A DNA stretch of 64,000 nucleotides from Apostichopus japonicus (taxonomy: Eukaryota > Echinodermata > Holothuroidea > Aspidochirotida > Stichopodidae). The stretch lies in the NCBI RefSeq assembly GCF_037975245.1, contig NC_092568.1, positions 18,309,001 through 18,373,000 of the forward strand. The letters are read 5' to 3'. Below the pieces are notes generated by a model that was not told the origin of the DNA, made no database searches, and worked only from the letters and a program-made list of their open reading frames with translations. Every line of letters begins with the position of its first letter. The stretch's first letter is position 1. The translations under genes were made by a program, and so were the position numbers. Below are positions 38,736-53,439 of this stretch, in pieces.

Positions 38736-39877
38736 GTCGGAGGTTTATCAGCACCTCACTGGTCACGAGCATCAACTATAGACACTGACGCTTTCCTCTT
38801 TAAGCATATGACTACTATCCTTCTAGTGGTATTCCCAGTGGTGATGTAACTTGACTGGCTGCCTGAATTACCAATTAATAATAATGACAGAAATGTTTAC
38901 AATCCTATATTATGCTTGTTGACAAACGTGTACTGAAAAGCTCCCTTGTTTTATTATACAGCTATACGGATCACCTCATCATCCCAACATGATGAAACGG
39001 TATACACGTGAACAACTTTCTAGCTTTTGTCAAATTCAATGCCAATATCTGTAGACAATTTTCAAAACGTTTATTTTTCGTCAATGCTTATCTCTGTTGT
39101 CAAGCGATATATTCGGCTTTCCTTTTTTTTTCTAGTTAGAATGTTTCTTCTTTCTCACCCTTTCTTGCTGTAAAGATACTTTTCCAAAGTAGATTGTCAC
39201 GCAGCAGCTAAAGAAAACTATTCAGAATTTTTCAGTGACCCAGCTGAGTATATTGGTATACCATACCGTGCGTTTTCCACTGATCCGCTGATCAAAATTT
39301 ATATACCCTGCACATTACAGTCTCACTTCATATACTGACATGAAACCTATACGCGTAAAATATTAAAATGATATTTGTTTTGTTTTAGTTTGCCAAATTC
39401 ATGCCAATATCTATATACATAGACAAATTCAAAAATTGTTCTCCCGTCAAATTGTTAATCATCAGTTGTGTATGCAGACAATTAATATGATTTAGATCGC
39501 GCATGTGCAAAACTTGCGCAATTGGCATTTATATGGATTCTTCTAGATCAGTAAACTCGTGCCACTCATGTGTGAAACACTTGGCATTCTACTATATAAT
39601 ATCGTTTTTAGTTAAAAGTCACGATTTCTGCTAATTATTAGCGAATTGAACACGATACAGTGTTTGCTGAGTACACAGGTAATTGACTTGTCTGGATTGG
39701 CAAGGACACATATATATCATCAGGATTGCACTTGATATATATCTGTTCCCTTCGCTGGTGAGAAAAATATGCCTATGTATATCTATAGCAAATGAAAAAA
39801 ATGATTACGTCTCAAAATGTCTGTATATTATTTTCGCTGGAATAGAAATAATAAAAATAATATCCAACTATATATAT
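38736..39877. other. GPCR upstream region, nothing recognised
   Basis: It would hold the GPCR promoter and 5' UTR. No clear TATA box, repeat family or gene is visible. Confidence 0.4.
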
Positions 39878-41293
39878 CAGGTGCGTATCCAGGGGGGGGG
39901 GGGCGTTGGGGGCGCGCGCCCCCCGGGTAAGGAAAAGAGGAGAGAAAAAAGAGAAGAAAAAAGGGAAAAGGAGGGGGGAAAAAAGAAAAGGAGGAGAGAA
40001 AGGAAGGGAAAAGAAAAAGAAAAAAGAGAGAAAAAGGAAACAAGGAGCGAGTAGAAGATAGCTAAGACCTCGGGAAGAGAAAGAGGAACAGTCATAGTTT
40101 AAACGCTGATCCCTATTATATACACAGGGTAGTCAGTGACAGATCAAGGATTACGGAGGGGGTGTGCGCCTCACCCTACTCCTTACACCGACAACTCCAT
40201 TTTTGACATTTCCATTTTTCCTCTGTCACTAATGTATCTATATAAATACTATATATGGTCTAGACTATCATAACGCGTGTGTGTGTGTATGGACGCCTTA
40301 AACAATTGTACAATTGTGCTATATGGAACCAACTGTGGCTGGTCTTGAACTCGACCGAGTCGTCGGGGTACATGACGCATTTCGGGAAGGGGGCGACCGC
40401 CCCCCCCCCCCCCGAGCAAATTTTCTTTATGACATCGCTAGTAATTTCAAAATAGACAATGCTTAGATGCAACTTACAAGGCCTGGGAAGTGTCATTTCC
40501 AGCGATCTGGGAGGCATTTTCGGCCAAAATTTTTCTTGTACGCTTCGCGCCAACTCATGGTGGCGCTTCGCTTCGATAGTTTGCCTACAGGCTTCGCCCC
40601 TCCCTTGGCAATTACTCGCTACACGCCTGTTCGAATTTGTAAAGCAAAGAGCAGATATAACATCATATCAGTAAGCATTGAAATGAATGTTCCACGTACG
40701 ATGAACAGCCTCAAAAACTGTCTATGTGTGTAGTAAAAGGCGTAGGAGCCCAATTGGATTTGGGGGCTGTAATGACTTGCCCGAAAAATAGCCAAAATTT
40801 TTCGCGCGCGAAGCGCGCGTTCAACATATCGATATATCTATATTGCTTGTCCATAGATTGAATTTTGTGCAACATTATGGGTATGTTTTCAAGTGATTTT
40901 ATTCACGAGAAATCTGAATTTTCAAATTCTCAACAAATAATGGGCTTAAAACCTTCAAAAGTGGGGCTTTCGGATATTGTGGGCCGTGACGTACAATCAC
41001 CTACAAAAGCAATCATCCATAGGACATGCAATCAGGTCGAACATGATGTGTGACTGGTGACAATCTTCAAAAAGGTTATGGATGGAAAAAAAAAACTTTT
41101 GGGAAATACTTGGTTCTCAGGCAAAAGTGTACATCTGGTTGGTCATTTTCAAGCCCGAGAAGTGCTATTTCCGGTGATCTGGGGGGTATCAAAATCAGAA
41201 ATTTTCTTGTACGCTGCGCGCCAACCGATGGTGGCGCTCCGCTTAGATAGTAATTCGCGCCCCCCGGGTTAGAAAATCCTGGATACGCGCCTG
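39878..41293 (+). mobile_element. hAT-like composite element, CAGG-end family, copy 2
   Basis: About 1.4 kb beginning CAGGTGCGTATCCAGG and ending CCTGGATACGCGCCTG, which are inverted repeats. Both sides are TA-rich (ATATATAT left, TATATAGT right), so the target duplication is blurred. Internal order matches 51929-53442 and the reverse of 26214-27949. It contains two copies of the dispersed GCGCCAAC.GATGGTGGCGC block (about 40540 and 41215). No transposase is seen. It may be two related elements fused. Confidence 0.78.
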
Positions 41294-43657
41294 TATATAG
41301 TGACCAGATTTGAAGAACGGTTGCTCGAATTCGGTTTGGTATGGTGTATGTTACAGAGGAACATAATGGGGTTGTTGTCGATAACGATTGAAGCATGTAC
41401 GCATATAATACCCTTTTTTTTTTGCAGGTTTATAACATGATAACTCACAATAATTCCGAATGCGCAATCCGATGTACTGGCGACTTTGCTTCTTCTCATT
41501 TCTCTATAAAGTGACTGTTGTCATGGGAACTTCACAATTATACCTACAGTGTGTATAGTTAAAGTTTTAATATGAATACTAGACTATTTCAGCTAACTTT
41601 AATGTTATAATATCCCAAGTATTAAACGTAATACCACACATAGGCCTACCCGGTTTACGTCAAATTTATAATCAATTCACTACATCGCCTGTTTGGTATG
41701 ATTACAATTATAGGCTTACACTTTCATTTGTAATCGCTCTGAATTCCAAAGAGAATAACGTGTCATCTCTGTTACAGATTTTCATCCACAGAAGATATCG
41801 ATATTTTGCTACTGTACAAAACCACAATATTGACCGACATTTATAACAGCAGGAGTCACTCAGTATTACTTGCAACGCGATATCTTTTGGTTCGACATTA
41901 GCCGGTGGTCGAAGTGCCTTAATTACACGAATAATTGCCCGGCTATCATCTGAGGAAGTAATTTTACAAAATATCAGAGAGACGCTCTACCAAAAATTGC
42001 AAAACAAAGAAAAAGCTATTAGAGATTACACACATAGAGTGCAGGCTGTTGGAATTAATTCATATAGTGCCGGCGTATTGCCACTTACACGGTTTGACCC
42101 CCAAACAAATGTAGTAGAAAGGTCTGTATGTGCTTATTGTTTTTTGTGGTTAAGTTGTCGATAAACTTAAAAGGAATTGTACCAAATAAGTCATAAACGA
42201 CTAAATGTATTGATTGAAAGCATAGAAATTAACCCGGACCATTTGTTGTTACATGTATGTGTATATACACTGTATTATGTACCATGTTGATTAGGATTGG
42301 ATCAGTTAAGTTATTTAGGTTTTCGTCACCATTCTTTCTTGGGTGACTTGTCTTAAAAGAACCAAATTGGTTTCCATTTCTAAGGCACTCGTGATACACA
42401 TTTGACGATGATCACAGAGTCGTAGTCTCGATGCAACGGGACTAAGAGCGGGGGGGGGGGGGGGGGTGAAAGTGGATAAGTTAAGTATCGTAGTTTGGTG
42501 TTCGTGGACATGTTCCAGTCTTTTGGTTTTTATTGCTCATGTATGCTCTATCTTGATTATCTGCTTAAAAAGTAAAAACAATTGTGAAACGGCCTTTTCT
42601 CACAAAAAGTGCCAAATTATTTACCACGTGTAGTATCTTATCCCATTCGAACCGAATTGTGGTACCTTACTGGATGTAACACTGTAGAGAACAAACGGTT
42701 ACTTTGTCAATGGAAGGCGCATGGCTGGGGTTGAGAGTGGATCAAGTTGTATGCTTTTTGCGTGCACAGACTTTATCTTGGTTGACTTCGTTGAATCGGT
42801 CAAGTTATTTGGTTTGCGTGCCTTAAAGTAATCAATTGCTCTCAAATTTAAATTGAGAACTGTAAACTGTATACTAAAACATCTTGTTATGTGTCATGAG
42901 CTCACTGTCATTTATAGGATAAAATTCACCAGAGCTCCAATTGTACTAGAAACCTAATGGATATAGGCTACAATACCTAGTTTTTTTTTTATTATGATAA
43001 GTGGAACGCGTCTTAAAGTATCCGTCTTTAAATTTACTGTATTATCGGTTGTATGGTATAGGCCTACTCGACATATTTTCAACTTTGTTTTAAGGTACCG
43101 AGATTAATATACCTAGGTTAATTCGCTACTTTGGAGTCCGTGAAATGTTTTATCGTCAGAATTGTCACTAGATCTTTGTCCCGCGATTCTGCTATAGGTC
43201 TGTATTCTGATATGGCTCCCTCTTTTAAGCGGTCGAAGATATCGACGAGGATAATGGCTGAAAAAACGATGTCGGAGAGGGTTGGTGTAATTGAAATCAG
43301 AACCAAGACGACCGAGTTTACCCCATCCCAGCATTTCTGAGTAGAATTGGCACCAACAATTTAAAGGGGTGGCAACAATTTAAGGAGGGGTACAAATACT
43401 CGTGTTCTGTAACTTGTGAAACGTTTTGTTACACATGATGGTGGAACAGATGGGTTGAGGCACAGAAGTCTGCACGTGGGGAGGGAGGGGGTAAGGCCTG
43501 GATACAGGCTTGCCCCATCCCCATGGGAGTAACTCGACATTTATTTGCAAGAAACTCGTCAACATTCTGCATTAGTGAACACGTGAGTCACAGGAAACCA
43601 TTACCATATTAGAGTGTCTATTGTAACATCCCGGGTTGCGACTATACACAAAGACTA
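41294..43657. other. Intergenic, nothing recognised
   Basis: No gene recognised. It contains a long poly-G run near 42450-42466. Short open frames on both strands at 43113-43340 overlap each other and have no domain. Confidence 0.4.
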
Positions 43658-43665
43658 TTCTGGGT

Positions 43666-44318
43666 CAAGGGCGGCGGAAGCACTTTTAATCTGGGGGGGG
43701 GGGGCACCGACATCAAAGGGCACTTTGCAGAAATTTGATTGGACTGATGCAGCCTTATATTTAGTACCCTTTATATTATTGTATTATCTTATTTGCGTAT
43801 ACACATCACTCCATCAACGCCCCCCCCCCCCCAAAGGAAAATATGCATACTAGCACTGCAATATCCAATGAGCAAATTGGGAAACAAGGAACAAGTTTTC
43901 TTTTGAGACAAAATGAGGTGAAATCATGCTAGTTGCTAATGTAGGAATCTTCCGAATTAGAGTTTATTTCTTGTCAATATCTTAACAAATTTTTTCCATT
44001 CGAAATAGCTTTGAGTTTGACCCACAGAAATTCATTAAAAGTCAGGGGCGTAGCCAGGATTTGCAAAGTTGTATGCACGACTATCTGAGTGGAGCGCCAC
44101 CATCGGTTGGCGCGGAGCGTACAAGGAAATTTTTGGTTTTACAAACCCCTCAGATGGCTGGAAACGGCCCTTCCCGAGTGTTCATTCTGGTTCCCTGGCC
44201 TCTTGCTAACTTGAGACACCTCAATTTTTATGTAGAAAAAGGGCACATTTTTAACCTGAGGAAAAGTGGGGGGGGGGGGGGCACGTGCCCCCTGTGCCCC
44301 CCGGTTCCGCCGCCCTTG
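43666..44318. mobile_element. hAT-like element, CAAGGGCGGC-end family, copy 2, with exact 8-bp duplication
   Basis: About 653 bp with inverted ends CAAGGGCGGCGGAAGC and (reverse complement) CAAGGGCGGCGGAACC, flanked by perfect TTCTGGGT repeats at 43658-43665 and 44319-44326. The sequence after each end matches 32267-33033. A CAGGGGCGTAGCCAGG terminus and the reversed GCGCCAACCGATGGTGGCGC block near 44043-44130 suggest a nested fragment of the other hAT-like family. Confidence 0.88.
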
Positions 44319-44326
44319 TTCTGGGT

Positions 44327-45955
44327 CAAGAAAAGATAACAAAGTTGAAAAAAAAAAGAGCACGATTTGGACGAACATGAGGCGCTGTTCTCATGTATTA
44401 ATTGAGAAATGTAAAAAAGCTTTCCATTCTACCTCAGTAGTCCTTTAAATTTTTATTGTAAAATGTTGATACTCTTAAATGAATAAAAAACTAATTCTCT
44501 TAATAAGCTTCATCTTAGGTCTTTTAAAGCTCACTATCGACCTAATTTATTTGATGTCTTAACTTTTAATTTTTATTTTGGCACAGAACCTCTCCTCCTA
44601 TACGGGAGTCAGCCTCAATGACCCCACTCTGTAAATTCCTTCGTCCGCCCTGTGGCTCTACCATAAAGTTTCATCCCCCAGTATGTTAATCAATCAGGGG
44701 GAATTTCGCTATGCCCCCCCCCATTCCCCTTCCACCACCTCCTAAATAATTGTGCATGTCACTGACCACTGCCCAGGCATATCCTCAAAGACTAACCATA
44801 TAGTAGAACAAATTAACTATATAATGATAGTTTTCTGTTGAAAAAAAAACTTTTCTTTTACCATTATATTTCTCACGTGTTAATTAGCTTTCCTACTATT
44901 AAAATACACATTATTTTTTGTTCACTTGTCTGTTTTCTGTTTGAGCAGGGTAGTGAGATATTTTGTCAACCTTTGAACTTGAACCATAGTTGCACATACA
45001 AAACACAAAAATAGTTATGGAATGGTTTATGTAGTATCAGGAATGTCTTAATCACTGGATCCCATATTACTTCATGGAATACAACAAATATCTGGAGCAA
45101 AGAATATATACTGTGACAAATGAATTGACACAAAGTTCGCGAACACAGCGAAAACATTCATCAAGCTGATGTATTTAAGTACATTTAAAATGACATAAAC
45201 TCTTCTATTTTGATAATATCAAATAGTTCATATCATAATATATAACAATATGTTTTTATAATATCTATTCCCAGCGAAAATAATATACAGACATTTTAGA
45301 CCGTAAAAAAGGTGAATACTGGTGTTTGAAGAGAAAGAAACAGCAAAATGGTAATCGAACACATTTAAAAGAGAATTCGATTCTGATTTTGTGTTAGACT
45401 GAATATATAGGAGGATACAGGAATTGAGTTTGATGTGTTACAATGGCTTTCACCTTCTTCAAAGTTTATTTCTTAGTAAATTTAATTGGACATATTTACA
45501 GACAACAACAAGACTGGGCTTGATAGTTTTCTTAGTTTTTGGCCTCATGCGGTACTGAGCCAAACTTTGGGTCATATAATTGATAAGACTCTGACAAATA
45601 GGGCAATAACAGAAAAGGGATGGATGGGTGGGTGGAATAAAAAAATGCTATCAAAGTTTTAGCTGAAGAGAAGCTGTAATAAGGAAGGTACAGAAAACTG
45701 TGTCAGCCTCTTTATTTGCTAAAATTCTGGCTATGCCAATAACTCAACCTCTTACAATCTCATTCTCTTTGTAAGGAGATATATATATATATATCATAAT
45801 AAAAAAACCTTATTTTAGCTTACTTTTGGTTTGGAAATGAAAAATTAATTCAAAAGCTAATTTACTCAAAGGTGACATCATATCTTCAGCATCAAATTTG
45901 ATATTTTGCAAAAATCCCAGTCATGATTTCAACATTTCAAACTTACATTTTCACT
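44327..45955. other. Intergenic and probable CPQ 3' flank
   Basis: AT-rich, no gene recognised. Reverse-complement AATAAA motifs near 45713 and 45475 could serve the minus-strand CPQ transcript. Confidence 0.35.
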
Positions 45956-46250
45956 TTTAATAAAAAAAAATTAAAAAAACAAACAAAGACACTACATTGA
46001 AAAATGTTCAGTTTGATTACACACTAACTGAGTACAGATGATTAGTTAAATTTGAACTTTGAAAGACAGAAAAAATAATTGGTTAGTTGTTTAAGTCTTA
46101 CATTTTCTCTGTTAATAAAAAAAATATAAAAAAACAAACAAAGACATTACATTGGAAAATATTCCGTTTGATTACACACTTATTGAACTGAGTACAGACG
46201 ATTAGTTAAATTTGAACTTTGAAAGACAGAAAAAAATGATTGGTAAGAAC
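45956..46250. repeat. Two-copy ~160-bp tandem duplication in the CPQ 3' flank
   Basis: Copies at about 45960-46085 and 46120-46245 share AAAAACAAACAAAGACA, a GTTTGATTACACACT block, GAGTACAGA.GATTAGTTAA and TTTGAACTTTGAAAGACAGA. The second copy ends about 80 bp past the CPQ stop, so both may be in the 3' UTR. Confidence 0.85.
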
Positions 46251-46326
46251 ATGATTTTTAGCGAATGATTATCTTATCACCTTTCGACGTTGTATAAAAG
46301 CCATCCGTTCCCTCCATGATATCGTT

Positions 46327-49300
46327 CTACCTGGGTAGCATCTCATCCATATCGGCCACTACGTAGGACACCACTGCCCAAACGGCAGCACATAGATCCA
46401 TCATATAGGGATCCTGCACAGACATAGTATCACCTGAAATGATATTAATGGAAATAATAATAAAACCCCCCCAAAAATGGATACATTTACTCAACCAGTA
46501 GACCCAAACTTATTGACAGATAGATTAAATGCTCTCTTATAAGTGTAGGCCCTAATAATGAAATATGTAAGAAATGTATTGCATCGTTGGTAATAGTGAC
46601 AAAAATATAAATAAAAGTAACGGATTACATCCCAGAGGCTGTTCCATCAACCCTGAAACTGTCAAAGAATTGAATAAAATCATCATGTGACCACAACACT
46701 GGGCTTAGTTTGAAAAGCTTTTTTCCATGACTGGATGACATAATACAACATACCTCTTCTGCTATGATCAGGCCGAGTCAAACTCTGGTTTTTTACCCTA
46801 GAATGGGTTGCAAAACCTTTTATTATGGGTCATGAGGTATGAAGCAGATTATAAAAAAAGGTAGTGGGGGGGGGGGGGTGAGAGGGTAGGGAATGGATGG
46901 TGGTAGTGAAAAATGCAAATTTAATGAATAATAATCTACTCACCATCTGAATGATGAAACCAAAAGTAACGGTCATTTTGGTTCAGAAGATTACCCCCTG
47001 GTACCCCTGCATCCATCCATGACTGGACATCTCCGCCTTCGGTGCTTACTTGTAAGGTAGTTGCATTTATGGGAGACAGAAGGTCCAGAACTTGCTTCAT
47101 AATTTCTTGGGTCGCTGCATTACCTGTTGTTGATCAATTAAATAATAAGCAAGCTCACATAAAGTATAGCTACCTGTCACTCATATTACATCAACACGTT
47201 TTAACCTGTAGTCGTCCATTTGTGATTTTTGTCAAAAACTGTCGATAGATTAATAATCTATGAACCATTCTGGTGCAGACTGAAACACATTGTTTGTTAC
47301 ACAGTTCCATGCTGTAGTGGGTAGTTTGTCGGGAGTGTTGTGGTCAAGTGATTAAGGCAATGGACTGGCGATCTAAGAGTTGTAAGTTTGAGTCCTGGCC
47401 AGATCATTAAATTGTGTCCTTAGGCAAGGCTATTAATCTCCATTGACTCTCTTCATCCAGGTGTGTAAATATCAAAATGAAGACAAAATGAAATCAAAAT
47501 GGATTCTCTTGCAAACTTTGACTTTTACACTGTACAATAGTGTTCTTACCAGAGTTAGATATACCAGTAGGAGTGAAGGTTCCACCATCTGATTCCATCA
47601 CGAGATCGTAGTTGCTAATATTTGACTGTAAAGTATTTAAGCAGACGAAAGTTTATATCTACGATGCATTGAGGCTACGATGCATTGAAGTCTTGATGAC
47701 ATAGTAACATCCTGAATAGGTTATTAACATGTTTTTTTTGTTGTTTTAAATAAAATGAGATTTCACTTTCATGAAGAAATCATATAAGTGGGGACTGGAT
47801 TGCAGCTATACATTTTATGGGAACAATGTTCTTCACATGATTGAGTTTTGAAAGTGTGTGAGAAAGAATGACAAATATGATAACCAACAATGATTTTCAT
47901 ATTTTGAGATGTAGGTGCATACAATGAGACCCATATGAATTATTCAGATATAACCATGTGAGTGTTTGCTATAACATTTACGATGTCAAAGAAACACGAG
48001 GACTGATCTTTGATGAATCAATCAACTAATAGTGTTGGTCAGTTACTATACACACAAACACGCACACAGATATAGAATATTCCCCTTTAAGTGCCTGTTT
48101 GTGCAAGCATGATATCCATTGTTCCATGACAAGGATACAGTGCATTCCTGTGTGTTCACAATTTGAAAGGTCTTAATATGCGAGGAAGAGCCGAAAGGCC
48201 GATCATCGTTGTGATCCCTTGCCACATTTAGATGAAAACACCCAACAGTAAATGCTGCCCAGAGGATTTTCAAAAGCTGACCATTACTGAGTTCAAGTGC
48301 CATCAGCAAGGTTTTTGCACGCACGCACACTTACACCAACACACCTCATCACCATCGCATGGATTCCTTAAGTCTTTGGCAAGGAATAAAAAGAATAGAG
48401 GTTAGAAATTAGTACAAAGAGCATGACAATGTTTTATCAAGTGATGTACTCATAAATTTAGAGGTGTTCCTCCACCATGTTCTATAGTGTGATGACTAAA
48501 TAAAATTACAAGCTGCACAGATCCGACAGGTAATCACATCATCACCGATTCGCTACCGTCAAGAACCAATCACAAGTGAGAGTGAACATTCAAATGAGGA
48601 AACAAGGGTCTTGCACAATGCATTTTACAAAAAAATGAGTCTTCTGTACTAAATGGTCTAATGAGAGTTGTGTTGTGTTAAAATGATATTTTTAACTATG
48701 TATGTCTTCATGAATATCAGAGCATTGGGAAAGCAATGGATTTAAGTACAACCAGAGGATGGGCTGAAAATATGTAACGGAAATGTAAGCCTAATAACTG
48801 ATAGAATTAGATAATTAGTGGATTAGTAAAAACCATTTTACCTTGTGCTGTTCATAGTATTGCTGTGACCCTACATATCCCTGCTCCTCTCCTGTCCAAA
48901 ATACCGCCCTCATCGTTCTTTTGGGGCGTAGACCAAGCTGTCTTATGACCGACAAAGCCTATACACATGAAAAGCAAACGTAAACTGTTGAATGGCATCT
49001 TCCAAAATTTCAAGAGGGTTTTACCTTATGCTGGTCATAGTATTGTCTTGCACCGACAAGGCCTTGTTCTTCACCAGTCCAAAATACAGCTCTCACGGTA
49101 CGTTTTGGTCTTAGACCAAGTTGACGCATCACTGATAAAGCCTATAAACATTGATAAAGCATGGCAGAATAGCAAAACAATTTTTACTATCTAGCTTAAA
49201 GAGACTATTCACAGTGGTATAACTATGCAGAAGGGCCGGGCAGGGCAGCTGCCATATACTGGCTGGCTCTAAAGCAATGCATAGTTGGTTCTGAAGCCTG

Positions 49301-52300
49301 TGATTTCCTCTTGAAAAAAAAGAAAGAAAAAAGACACTAGTATCGTCTGGGGTGCTAAATGAGCTGCCAATTCCCAACTCTGCATATTGCGTCACTCACC
49401 GGGTATGAATTCATGCACCAGCCTGCCCTTATGAGGGTTACAAATTATTCCCACTCCCCCTATCGACTGCTGGTTACATGAAGACTCACAGACAAGAGAA
49501 GGGGGGAAATACCATCGTTGAGAAGCATGGGTGAAACAATTCCCAAAATTCCTACGTGTGCCCACATTACGACCATACTGTACATAAGCCACATTTCAAC
49601 AGCATTCATTGACATTGCTGGGAAGAGAAGCCCCTTTTAATAGTTAAGTTATAAACATAATATAATGATCACTGTTCCCCTACAGCCATTTAGCTGTAGG
49701 TTACACCCATTACTAGTTCTAATTCAATAGCGTCTGAAAATTTCAACTTGAATCGGGCAAACAACCAGCAATTTTCAGCCATCAAGCCTTTTAACAACTT
49801 GATAGCCTGTAAAATGTCGGTTCAAAGCACCAAGCAGACGGCAATTAGTATTTTGCGCATAGGAAAGTACAATAATATAGTGCCCACAAGGATCATCAAA
49901 CTACTTCTAACATTAAACTGAACACAAATTACACAATTGAATAAAAAGTACAAAGAACGATTTATAAGTATTGTAATTCTACAACCATAACCCACATAGT
50001 TCTCTCCGTCTCTCACTCCATATACGACGGACATGTAGAATGACTCAACGTACCTGCCAAGACACAAATGCTCCACCGCCATCATCCATCGCTCCCTGTC
50101 CGACATCCCAGCTATCCAGATGTCCGGAAACTAAAACCACCTGGCAACAGAGAGAAACAAAATGAAATCCCACCTCCAAAAAGTGACAGGCAATGTGGAC
50201 ATTAAAAAGATCAAGTTGATACTTTTGTTGGATTGTGACAGACCCTGTGGTTTCAAAGTTGCAACACACTCTGTGCATGTTCTCTTGTGGTTAAAATGAT
50301 TACTTCTATATTAGTGATAACTTTGAGAGAAGCTTGCATTCCCTAATGATTTATACTATCAACATAAAATTAGAGAAACAGATTTTTAAAGTTCACCTGT
50401 TCAGGATACTTGCTGCCAATTATCTCCGCCACAGTATTTCTGGATACTGCATCAGGTAAGGTCTGGGCCTCGAGAATTAATTTAATAACAATCTTTGTTC
50501 CTACAGAAAGTCAAAGAAGAAAGCATCACAAATTTCAATAGTGATACTGAAAGATTTGGATCCCAACTTGAGAAAATGAATTTGTTGAGGTAGAAGTTGC
50601 TTCCCAATGTAACCAACCATACTTAAAGGCATTGAAGACTCGCCCCAACAGTGTGCGGCCATCTGAAAAAGTTAACTATCTGTTGCTTGCAAGTGACGTT
50701 TTGTTTGTGTCGCTACAAAATGCAGACAGTAATGAAACGTGATACCTTGTTATCTTTAGCTGGACCTGAGATGTCCATCGCTGTACACTGTGTTCACTGT
50801 GCTGTGGGTATTGACCGCAGCTGTATGTGCTGACTGTACACTAGTGTCTACAGTAATTACCAATGGTAGCATGCTGTGTGTGTATTTTCTGGGATCGATG
50901 GTGGTGTCTAACACTTCTGTTACACCTCATTCAAAACTAAGTCAGATTACCGGCATTAGACGTTTCTTTTTGCGTAAGTCTTCACACCCTTTAACTGTAC
51001 TATACAATACCAAAACATAATGTCTATAAATTTTACTGCTTCTATACTATTGACATCCAGAGATAGTGATAATTGCAAAAATATGTCTGCTTCATATTTG
51101 ATTTGATTTCCTTTTTCAAAATTATTTCCTTTTTAAAAATGAAGGTTATAAAAAACTAAGAAACGACATATATACCTCTGGCTGCCATCCTGGATAACAT
51201 CTCAGCATCTTCAACAGCAATGCAGGCAACCGGAATCTTCTTTATGGAATCTTTATAAAACTGAAAATAAGATCCAAAAGAAATATTTCATGGCAGGAAA
51301 ATTCTTCACCTTTACAGTGGATATACTTGAGCGATTCCTTCCATGTGACATACAATAGCTATGAATAACAAGATGACAGATTTGGGTTAAAAACAATACA
51401 TGAATAACAACTTATCCTGTCAGTTAAAGCATTTTTTTTTTACTTAACAGTAAGACCAAGTAAATATCAGAATTATATAGCAGAAAAATATGAAACTAAC
51501 AATAAGATGAATATGAAAAAAAAGAAGAGTTTTTGCTAATATTCACAATATTTGAATGATGAGTTTAAGACATATACCTGCATGCCGGTGTGAGGGCTAT
51601 GAATTGAAAACGATGCAACAGATCTCACAAGGGCTGCAATTCCTCCTACTTTAGACGTCTCCTCTGCAGCAAAGTCTCGGTACTGTACAGACACACCATA
51701 GTTAACCCAGTCTTGGTCAAATACCACAATCTTTCCCTTAGCCTGTCCGGAGAATTAGCAAACACAATAGGTACGTAGTTAATACATTCCCAAACTCATG
51801 TAGCAAAATTTGGTGCCATTTGTGTAGAGTTGTATAAAGTCATGACTGGAGTTACTAAAATAAAAAATAGATAATAATTCGCACCCCCGGGTTAGAAAAT
51901 CCTGGATATGCCCCTGTATATATATATATACAGGCACGTATCCAGGGGGGGCGTTGGGGGCACGCGCCCCCCGGGTAAGGAAAGGAGGAGAGAAAAAAAG
52001 AGAAGAAAATGGGGGGAAAAAGAAAAGGAGGAGAGGAAGGAAGGGAAACAAAAAGAAGAAAGAGAGAAAAAGGAGAAAAGGAGAGAGTAGAAGATAAACG
52101 CCAAGACCTCGGGAAGAGAAAGAGGAACAGTCATAATTAAAGCACTGGTCCTATTATATACACAGGGTAGTCAGTGACAGATCGAGGATTACGGAGGGGA
52201 CGTGCGCCTCACCCTACCCCTTACAACGACAGCTCCATTTTTGACGTTTCCATTTTTCCTCTCTCACTAATGTATCTATATATATATACTATATATGGTC

Positions 52301-53439
52301 TATCATAACGCGTGTGTGTGTATGGACGCCTTAAACAATTGTACAATTGTGCTATGGAACCAACTGTGGCTGGTCTTGAACTCGACCGAGTCGTCGGGGA
52401 ATATGACTCAATTCGGGAAGGGGGCGACCGCCCCCCCCTCTAGCAAATTTTCTTTATGATATCGCTAGTAATTTCAAAAGAGACAATGCTTAGATGCAAC
52501 TTACAAGGCCTGGGAAGTGTCATTTCCAGAGATCTTGGAGGCATTTTCGGCCAAAATTTTCTTGTACGCTTCGCGCCAACTCATGGTGGCGCTACGCTTA
52601 GATAGTTTGCCAATAGTTTGAATTACCAAGGAGAAAATTTTTAAACTATTCATTTCCTTAAGCTACATCATTGCTATATTTATTTTTCTTTCAGTAGTTG
52701 CCCGAGTTTTCAGGGGAAAAGATTTGGTTGGGGGGGGGGCTGCAGCCCCCCGCCTCCTACGCCTATGTGTGTAGTGTTCGGTTTCGAAATATCTGAAATC
52801 GGAAATATCTGGGTTTTTTTCATTTCCTTCAACAAAGTTTTATAATAGCCGTTATAAGAGGTTTTAATATTTGTACACCAATAAATGAACTGTGTCTGAA
52901 CTTTCGAAAATTTCCTGACCAACATTCTTCATCATACGTCCCTCTACCCGTGCAATTTGACCTGTCTGTGAGGGGTTGAAGGAGGTTTTTCTATATTGGT
53001 TGTCCATAGATTGAATTTTGTGCAACATTATGGGTATGTTTGAAGTGATTTTATTCACGAGAAATGTAAATTTTCAAATTCTGAACAAATAATGGGCTTA
53101 AAACCTTGAAAAGTGGGGCTTTCGGATATTGTGAGCCGTGACGTAGAATCACCTACAAAAGCAATGATCCACAGGACATGCAATGAGGTCGAACATGATG
53201 TGTGACTGGTGACAATCTTCAAAAAGGTTATGGATGGAAAAAAAACTATTGGGAAATACTTGGTTCTCAGGCAAAAGTGTACATCTGGTTGGTCATTTTC
53301 AAGCCCGAGAAGTGCCATTTCCGGTGATCTGGGGGTTATCAAAACCAGAAATTTTCTTGTACGCTCCGCGCCAACCAATGGTGGCGCTCCGCTTAGATAG
53401 TAATTCGCGCCCCCGGGTTAGAAAATCCTGGATACGCCC

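Noticed and set aside
48842-49141. One of the two CPQ exon copies as a decayed pseudo-exon
   Set aside because: Both copies keep splice sites, frame, length and all active-site residues.
50790-51020. Open frame inside the TTAA MITE copy D
   Set aside because: Equivalent frames are broken in the other four copies; the MITE is non-coding.
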